From positions 2,604,001 through 2,668,000 of the forward strand of contig PUFA01000006.1 of assembly GCA_003508835.1 (NCBI GenBank): a stretch of DNA of 64,000 nt. The letters are read 5' to 3'. Positions 51,701 to 60,700 of the stretch are shown here, in pieces. Each line of letters starts with the position of its first letter. The first letter of the stretch is position 1. Below the pieces are notes generated by a model, which saw only the letters and a program-made list of their open reading frames with translations, searched no databases and was not told the DNA's origin. This DNA comes from Eonycteris spelaea (Eukaryota > Chordata > Mammalia > Chiroptera > Pteropodidae). A program made the translations under genes and the position numbers.

Positions 51701-54700
51701 TTTCAGGAATTCTATCTCTGTCTAGGAATTCAACCTTAGAAAGTAATCGGAGATGCCCAGGGAAATCTGTAGACGAGCCCATTTGTTCAAGTTCATAAGG
51801 TAATTTAAATGCCCACTTGTATGAGAAGAGTTAAATAAGTTACAGCCTATCATATGATAGGATATTTGTTTAGCTACTAAAATCATGCTTTTGAGGAGTA
51901 TTTAATTGGCAAGATGCTTACAATAGCATTAAGCAAAAAAAAAAAATGCAGGCTATGAAAGAATATACTTGTAATATGATCTCAATTTATCATATTTATA
52001 GAAAACATATACATATGTAGAAGAAAATGCACCAAAATATATATGATATATTATGAGACTTCATTTCTAAAATAAACATGCACTGCTTTTATCATTAGAA
52101 AGATAAACACCTCATCCACAAAACTTAGATTTGAAGGGAAGAGGGTGGTGGGAAATATGTTATAGTAATTAATTTGGACCTAAGACCCTGGCTCAGTACA
52201 AGAATGTTCCAGTTCATAAAAAAAACTCCTTTCTTAATAAGGATAGTGTCTACAGGTAAGCCATTATCGAGTCGGGGTTATAATTAAAAACTTCAGGTGT
52301 TGGTGCTTTAAATCTGGAATAAGAGAAGGGCGGAGGGGCGGAGAAATACACATTTTCTAAGGCCTGTTCTTCAGAATTCCATGGGCATGGAAACTATTTT
52401 TTAGAAGGGAGAATAAGGGACAATTTACAAATGTGTGTTCATGTTATTACCCCCAGGGAGGACCTTTTGTACCCTGGGGAAGGGGCAGGGGCTCATCTCC
52501 TGGGCTGTGACTCTTTTTAGTTGAGGGCACTTCTGAGGAGCGGGAGGAGCGCTATGAGCAGCCAATCCTCAGTAGCTGGGAGATGGATGCATTGGCCTGG
52601 GAGAGGAGATCTGGGTGAGGAGCCTAACAGCATCTCTCAAATGGCCCATTATTATGTCCCCAATATTATGGTGAACAACCTTTTACATAAATCTTGAGGT
52701 GCATCTCTATTTCCTAGGGTAAATTCCTGGGAATAGTTTAAACAAAGACTATTAATATCCAGTAAATGTTTATTGAATGGATGTCTGGATAAATCAATAA
52801 GGAGAGAGAAAAGGCTTTGGGAGGTTGATGGAATGAAGAAGGTATGTGGAAGGCAAGATCAAATGGATCTATCGAGGGCTAGTTCTGGGACTGGGCCCTG
52901 AAAAGAAGGTCCCCTCTCACCTTGGTGACAGGACCAGCATGAGCCTGGTACTCATTGAATTCTTTCTGCAAAGACAGAGGGTACTTCATCGCACGGATGG
53001 TTCCCACTGAGGTGCCCACAAACATCATGCGCCCGGAGTGCGAGATGACAATGGCTGTGTAAACGACGTCAAATGCTGACATCTCTCGAAGGACCTGGAA
53101 CACAGACAGCTCTATTCAGTTTGCAGGCTTGAGCCCTGTCCTCAGTGTCCCTAAGTCATTATCCTGTGAAGGAAGGACCCTGTTGTCACAGGCCTTCTTC
53201 TCACCACACTCTCTGCAGTAAACATGGGGCTGTCTCCTGCAGATCGTTGTAGCCGCCCAGGGGTGGGGCAAGGGGAGACTCACGGAAGAATCTGCAATCT
53301 CCTTGAGGGTCCGGTCAGATCCAACAGCAAAGATAATCTTGGAATCAGGGGAGATGGTAACACAGTTGTAGCTGCAGGACTTGAGCACACATTCTGTCTC
53401 TCTTTTTCCTGTGGATAGATTCCACTCATACACGGCACCGTCTGTGCCACAGGAAATCAGTTTGCTGTCATCAGCATTCCACACAATGGAATGAATCTAC
53501 AGGGGATGAAGACATTCCCAGTGAAGAGTGTGCGCACACAAACGCAAACACACACACACACACACGCACATGCACACGCACACACATGCACACACATGGA
53601 AAAGGCAACGAACGTGCGCCTCTAGACTAAGGCAGAATGTCCTTTCCTGGTACAAACCCTTCAGAAAGCACAAGCCATTGCTTCTTGGGAACGTTAGCAT
53701 TCTGTTTCCCAAGATGCTTATAAAATATTGAAGATGAAATACTCCTATTTCCTTTTCAATTTATGAATGGAAAGATTTAACCAATTGTAATGATTCCCAT
53801 AATTCTACAACCAATTAATTATTGCTATGTTTAAAAAAAATTTTTTGGGGGGAATTATATATTCATGGGAATTTGCAAAAATAGGACAGAGAGAAGGGAC
53901 TTCTGGAATGGAAAAATAAGGACCTCAGCTGACCTTCTCCCCAACCAAATAAGTTGACTGTTAAAATATTATACAAGCAATTATTTAAAGTCTCTGGAAA
54001 TTGTCTTAAGGGCACACAGCAAATGTAGAAACATTCCTTCAGAAAAATCTACTCAATCTCACTAAGAACAGAATCTGGCATTTGAGCCGCAACCTGCTCC
54101 TTTACCCTCCCCCATTCCAAGAATTTTATTCCTGTGCACTCTGAGCAGGTATAATATGTTCTTCTATCTAAAATGTCTTTCTTTTTCTCTCCAAATTCAC
54201 CTGCTGACTTCTTACTCCTTTTAATCGTTGGTCCCTCCCTTTTCTTTATGTCCCATATCTACTCTATCTTCAGGAACTACTGGTTTTGCTTACTAAGTAT
54301 CTTTTGAATCCATCCATTTCTCTCTAACTGTACCACCTCCATTCTGGTGGTAACTTCTTTCATGTAGATAGCCACAATAGTTTCCTTACCATTTTTACCC
54401 TTGCCCCTTTCAACACATTCTTCACTCTGCAGCCAAAGTAATCTTTTAAAATGCAAGTCTGGTTATAGCATTCCCTGCCCTGGAAGTCTTCAATGATTTT
54501 GAGGAACAACAGGATAACGTACGAAATCCTTAAAAGGCCTACAAGGTTCCATGTACTTGGGCCCCTGCTAACCTGTCCAATTTCAGCTCACCCCAAGTTT
54601 TGTTCTGATACCTATGTTCTAGCTCCACAGACATTTCAGTTCCTTTGAAATCTCCCACCCCATGAAATCTCCCATCTCAAGGTCTTTGGTTCCCTATCTG

Positions 54701-57700
54701 CAATTGATTATCTCTACCAGCTCTGTCTGGCTACTTCCTACCCACTCCTTTAGGACAAAGCCTTTGTGAATACCCCAATCCCCTTCATTATGCCAATTCC
54801 TTCATTATTTCCTTTCATAACATCTCCCGTTTTTCTTTCATTGAATTTATTGCAATTAGTAATTAAATTTGTCTGTGCATTTGTTTTATTGTCTCTTTCC
54901 CCAAGTAGACAGTGACCTCCACAAGGAGGGGAATCACTTCTATTCACTTGTGTCCCACTGGCTAGCATAATGCTTGGCTCTGCGTCCCTTGTTTCCCTGG
55001 ACACCATTCACTCACTCACCTTCCCTGTGTGTCCTTTCAGGTTGGAGATGTTCTCCAGGCTTGTGGTAGTAAAAATCTGAATCACATTTCCATTGACTGC
55101 AGCGAACAGGTGACCTCCATTGCTAAAAGCGCACTACAAGGAAATACGTCCGCAGAGCAAGAATGAAAGAAATGAGCAGTCTCATTAAAGGTTACATCCA
55201 GTCAAGAGCTCTTTTTCTCAAAAGAGGTGGGAATCGGGGGAAGGTACAAACAGAATGAGAATCGGCTGATATTTTCAGACCCTTTCACTATTCTTGTAGC
55301 TCATACTGGCTAAGATGCTTACACTGCTATATGTGCTTAAGCATGAAACTGCTTGAATCACAGACGAGAACACTCATTTCATTTGTAGAAGTTTCAGAAT
55401 GGAGAAGTGGTTCCTGGAATCATTGTCTTGTTTCTGCAAATCATTTCAGAGAAAGATGGTGGGCTGCTTCGTACCTCTCACTGTTGCTTATTTTCCCTGG
55501 CTCTACCTGGTCTCCAATGTGGCCTTCCCAGTTGTGCCTCTGATTCTGTGGTAACTTTTTTTTTTTTCAATGCTTTTGTATTACTCCATAACCACAGAGA
55601 GGACCTGTCACAGGGCTTTGGGTTCAATTAAATATTTTGGGGAGAATAAGAAAAGGGTGATAGAGCCATATACTCAATGAGTTTGGTGGAAGAAGAAGTG
55701 AATTTTTTCTTTTTTTAAAAAAAGGCACTAAAGTTCTCTAAGATATACTTGGTCTTACCTCCCCAGAGCATATTAGTTCTTGATATTTCAACCCTGGTTT
55801 CCCAAGAAACTGGATGTTTATCTCCAGCAGTTCTTACCTCTTTGCATCCTCTGACAGAGTATTCTTTGAAAGAACGTATATCATCAATGAGTAGATTCAT
55901 AAGGCGTAGTTTGTCAGCAAACCCTGCCACAATGAAGTGGCCAGATGGATGAAGGCTGATTGTATATGCCTCTTCTTGATATTCCTTATATAGTTCCAAA
56001 GTGCTGTGAACATTGGTTATTGAATTATAAATCTAGCTCGCTAAATCCCTCGAGCTATCATAGCATTTGAGATACTTTATTGCTTGCAATGAATGCTTCC
56101 TCTCTTTTCTATATTTTGAGTATTTGAGGATAGTATCCAACGAGTACAGCAAGTAGAGGAACTGAACAAGGGGCTGTCTGTTGATGTTGAATGCACAGTT
56201 ATATTTAGATTCCTTAAATCAAAAGGACTGCACCTTTTTTTTTTTTTTCAGCAGCCCCAGCAGAACAAAGAAATTACAGTGTGGGGCCATCTAGGTTGGA
56301 GGATAAAATCACTAGGAAATTGAGGGGGCTTGGGGCAGTGATGAGGATGGCGAGCTCCATGAGGCCAAAAACAGATCAAGGAGGAGTAAGGGAATCGGAA
56401 AGCTGGAAGGACATAGGAGGTCCTGGAAGAAAGTGAGATACTAGAGTGTTATCTCTATGTCCCTAGAACTGGTATATGGTGTCTGGCATGTAGTTAAGCA
56501 TTTAATAAAGCACAAAGTAATTTTCTAGCCCATCCGAGAATGAAAAGAGAAGGTAGGTTGACTGACTTGATTAAAAAAATTTTTTTTCCAACTGAAAGCC
56601 TCTTAAGTAATTAAAATGTAAAATTCTCTAAAATAATTCACATGAAAAATGTAACAATCCAAATCCTGCATATTATAGTATCAAAGCCTTTCATTCCTTA
56701 CTTCGATTCATAGTTCCAGATGCGAATGGATCGATCCAGAGAACAGGTGGCAATGAGGGGTTTGCGGATACAAGTAGCTAGACCAGTGATGGATGCTGAG
56801 TGTAATGGGTACATCAGATACTCAAAGTGGGCTGGCTCCCCCTAGAGAAATCATACAGAATGAGATTCGGCAGAGTGAGCAAAAGGCTGGCTATACACTT
56901 CAGCTCTCATTACTACCCATGAACATTAATTAGCCTGGGTGTGCAAAATCAGGTGGTGAACAAACTGTTTTAATAGCATTCATGTTTTTCTTATTACACT
57001 ATTATTTAAAAACATTATTTTAATGGCAATAAAATATTTGGTTCCACAAATACACCAGAACTTAATTTAGCCATTTCTCTACTGTGGACACACTTACGTG
57101 GTCTCCAATTTTTGTTACTTAGGAATAAGTAGAATAAATATCTTTGCAGGTAAGTTTGTGTACTTCTCTCATTACTTCCTTAGATACAGTAGTGTGAGTG
57201 CAGGCATTAAGCTTTCTGATTGTAGTGTAAGTGCCTGACATTTAGCTTTTGATCGTCAAAGCAACCATTTTAAGACATCCGTCTTGAATAAACGTATTGC
57301 CAGCTGTATGGTACAGCTACTAGCAAAATGCCCAGATAAAAAATAGGCTGCCCCCACCTGTAGAGGCCCCTCTTTCTGAGAACCCTGAATAACCTAGATA
57401 ACTGTGGCTTGAGTGACCCCTTCTCCCTTTCTGTGCCCTAATTCCTGCTCTTATGCTTCAAATCAGCCAACAAAGAGTGAACCCATGAAAATCTAGATAC
57501 CCACCCCTGGACTCTAATAAAGGCCAAGCTCCAGGTCTATGCTCTTCTACCTGTGACCTCTCTGCGTGGCCCCTGGACACACATGCCAGGGTAACCTTCA
57601 AGACCTGTGAATAATAAATCTTGTTCCTCAAAGGTCCCTGATGGCTTCTGCTGAAGTGCATCCTGCAATCGTAGTAAGAGCCACGAAGGCCAGTCCAGCC

Positions 57701-60700
57701 ACAACGTAGGCCCCTGTGGGGGAAATGTACAGTCCTGGGCCCACCTGGGCTTTCCTAGCTTATACCATCACTATCAATGGGCTGGGACTGACACACCAGA
57801 TACATCTGTAGAAGCAGAACACAGGCAAACATGGTATGAATAATTTTAAGGGTATTGGTTAAGTCCTGCCAACTTTCTCCCCAGGGAGACTATATTACTC
57901 TGTTGCCAGCAGCAATGAGAGTTGGTTGAATGATGTTACATTAAAATGTATCCTATTATATTGGTCCTATAGGTTTCAGATGTCTGTCATGAGGCATCAC
58001 ACCTGGGACACCTGAATGAGGAGTGATGACTGGGAAATTTAATGAGGTGCACATATTTTGGGGCTGTTCATAAGCCAAGACAAAGTCTGCGATGGGATTC
58101 CCTCAAATCTGGCTCTCCCCCACTTACAAACTTATCTGCCTCACTCTATCCTCTACTGTCTTATAAAAAGAGGTGCTGTGCTGGGGTGGGGGGCAGGCAC
58201 ATTATTCCCAGTCTTCTCCATCTGTTACCCCTTCTTTCTCCAGTATCTTCGACCTCCTTGCCTCTACTAGCACATTCCTATTAGCTGCATTTTTTTTTTT
58301 CTTTCCTGAAGGATGAGCAAGAAAGAACCAATATGAGGAAGAAGGGAGGGAAGACTGTTCCAGGCAGAGGGAACAGTATGTGTAAGAGCCTTTGGTAGAA
58401 GGGAATATACAGATCCATGGTGGTTGGAAAGGCCAGTCCTATTCGATGGAATGATGGGATGAGGCAGCCAGGGCCAGGCCATTCCTAGCCCTGTGCTCTC
58501 AAGTCTAGTTCTTCAAAAGCACTAGGAGGCCACAAAGAGATCATGGCTGTGATGGTGGTGGTGGAAGAGGATGTGTATCTTGTAGTAACCAGACCTGGGT
58601 TTTGAAAAGACCACTCTGGCATCAAAATGGAGCATAGCTCAGGTGCAGGAGGGCACAGTGTATATGTGGAAATAGGCATGAGGCTTTTACAGCGAATGGA
58701 AATGCTTTCTTCTACAGAAGACCCAACCCCTCTGGCCTAGCTCCCTCCTCCCTTTGTGGCCTTCCTTCTGGGAGACCCTGCCTGAGGGGAGAGAGGTATG
58801 TGTAATGCGCTCACCCCTCCAGACAGAGAAAGCAAGCAAACTGGAGGTCTGGCCATCAAATTTGTCCTTTCTGAGTCCATGTGAATCAGTCCACCCAGGC
58901 GAAATGATAAAAATATAGTTTCTAAATCTGCAGGTTAAAAACAGCCCTGGATTTATGGTGACCCCAAATATAGGTGGCCTAAAAGGCCCCACCTGAGACT
59001 ATTGGCCAGGTACCATTGTCTCCTTCACTCACCTCTTAGGGAAATAATCTGTGCTCACGGATGGATGAATGGAGAAAGAAGAGCACATACACACACACAC
59101 ACGCACACACACACGCGCACACACACGCACACACACACACAGAATACTACTCAGCTATCAAAAAAGGTGAGAAATCCTGCCATCTGCCACAACACGAATG
59201 GACCTTGAGGGTATTACGCTAAGTGATATAAGTCAGACAGAAAATGACAAATACCATATGACTTCACTTACATGTAGAATGCTAAAAACAAAAACAAACA
59301 AAAATGAACTTATAGAGGCAGACAACAGGGGTGGTTAGAGAGGGGAAGAGTGGTAGAGGGAGGGCGAAACGGGTGAAATGGGGTCAATTGCACAGTGATA
59401 GACAAAAACTAGACTTCTGGTGGTGCGCATGATGGAGTATACACAGATGTCAAATTGTGATGTTGCACACCTGACACTTACATATAATGTTACCTCGAAA
59501 AAAAAAAAGAGGCCATCTCTTATAACCTCTCACTGAAAATATGTGGAAAGTGATGGTCAGAGAGGTTTAATCCAAAGAGATTTGTCCAAAGTCACATAGT
59601 AGCTTTTAAGAATCTGTTTCCTGAACTTTCTACAATTCATTAGGTGCATAATACTTTCAAAATGTTCTACTGGTCAGAATCTTTTTTTTTTTAATTGAGA
59701 TATAATTGACATATAACGTATTCGTTTGAGGGTATACAACATAATGATTTATTAGCCTATTACCTTTTAAGTACACTTAAATCTCTCTTATCTTACAAAC
59801 AAAACAATTCTTTCTCTTCTGCTCATCTCTGCACTTCATTCTATGAGGTCAGTATTATCCGATACCAAAAGCAATCAAAGGCATCAAGAAAGAAACTACA
59901 GACCAATTCTGTTATGAAGTACAGATGAAAAGATCTAGAAGGAAGAGTTGCTGGGGAGACTCACCTTGCTGATCTCTGTTAGGGACATGGTGATGCTGTA
60001 GAGTTGGTTCTTACTGGTGCTGGCAATCAGGGTTTCCTCAGAGGGGCTGAAGCACATGCAGAGGATGTCCTGCTTGTCAGACTGACTCGGGTCATTGCTC
60101 TGCGGGTCCACAGGAATCTGTCCAAGACACAGGACAGCTATCAGTGATGCCCCCACATTGTCAGTGGGTCCTTGGGCTTTCAGAGTTCTCTCGGATACTT
60201 TGAGCGTATGGACTCCCAGACAAGTATACTTCTGGGATCTGCCTCAGATCTGAGAAGGGGAGGATTGAGTTGCCGCTGTTTCTGTGGGTTTTATTCACCT
60301 TTAAGTGATTAGTGGATGAATAATAAGACAGCGGCATACGTAAAAAAATGATCAATCTATACCTCTCAATTTGAGATCTCCTCCAAAGACGAGCATTAGT
60401 TTAAATCCCACTCCGCCCACCTGTTGGAATCCCAGTGCGGGAGCCCACCTGCACCAAGCACACCAGTATGTGTACTTCAGAGAAAGGTAACAGCCCTTCT
60501 TCCACATGGGGTGGGTGACAGGACAGAGCAAAGAAAAGGGGCCACACAGGTCTTGCCAGCAGTCTCTGGAGGACCTGTAGTTCCAAGGAGACGTGATAAA
60601 ACTAGGTTTCCTTTTCCCTGCTATTGCTTTTCTTCTATTAATAACCAAACGTCTTGATGGCGTGCACGTACCATCTCTACTTCCTTAGCAACTACTGCTA

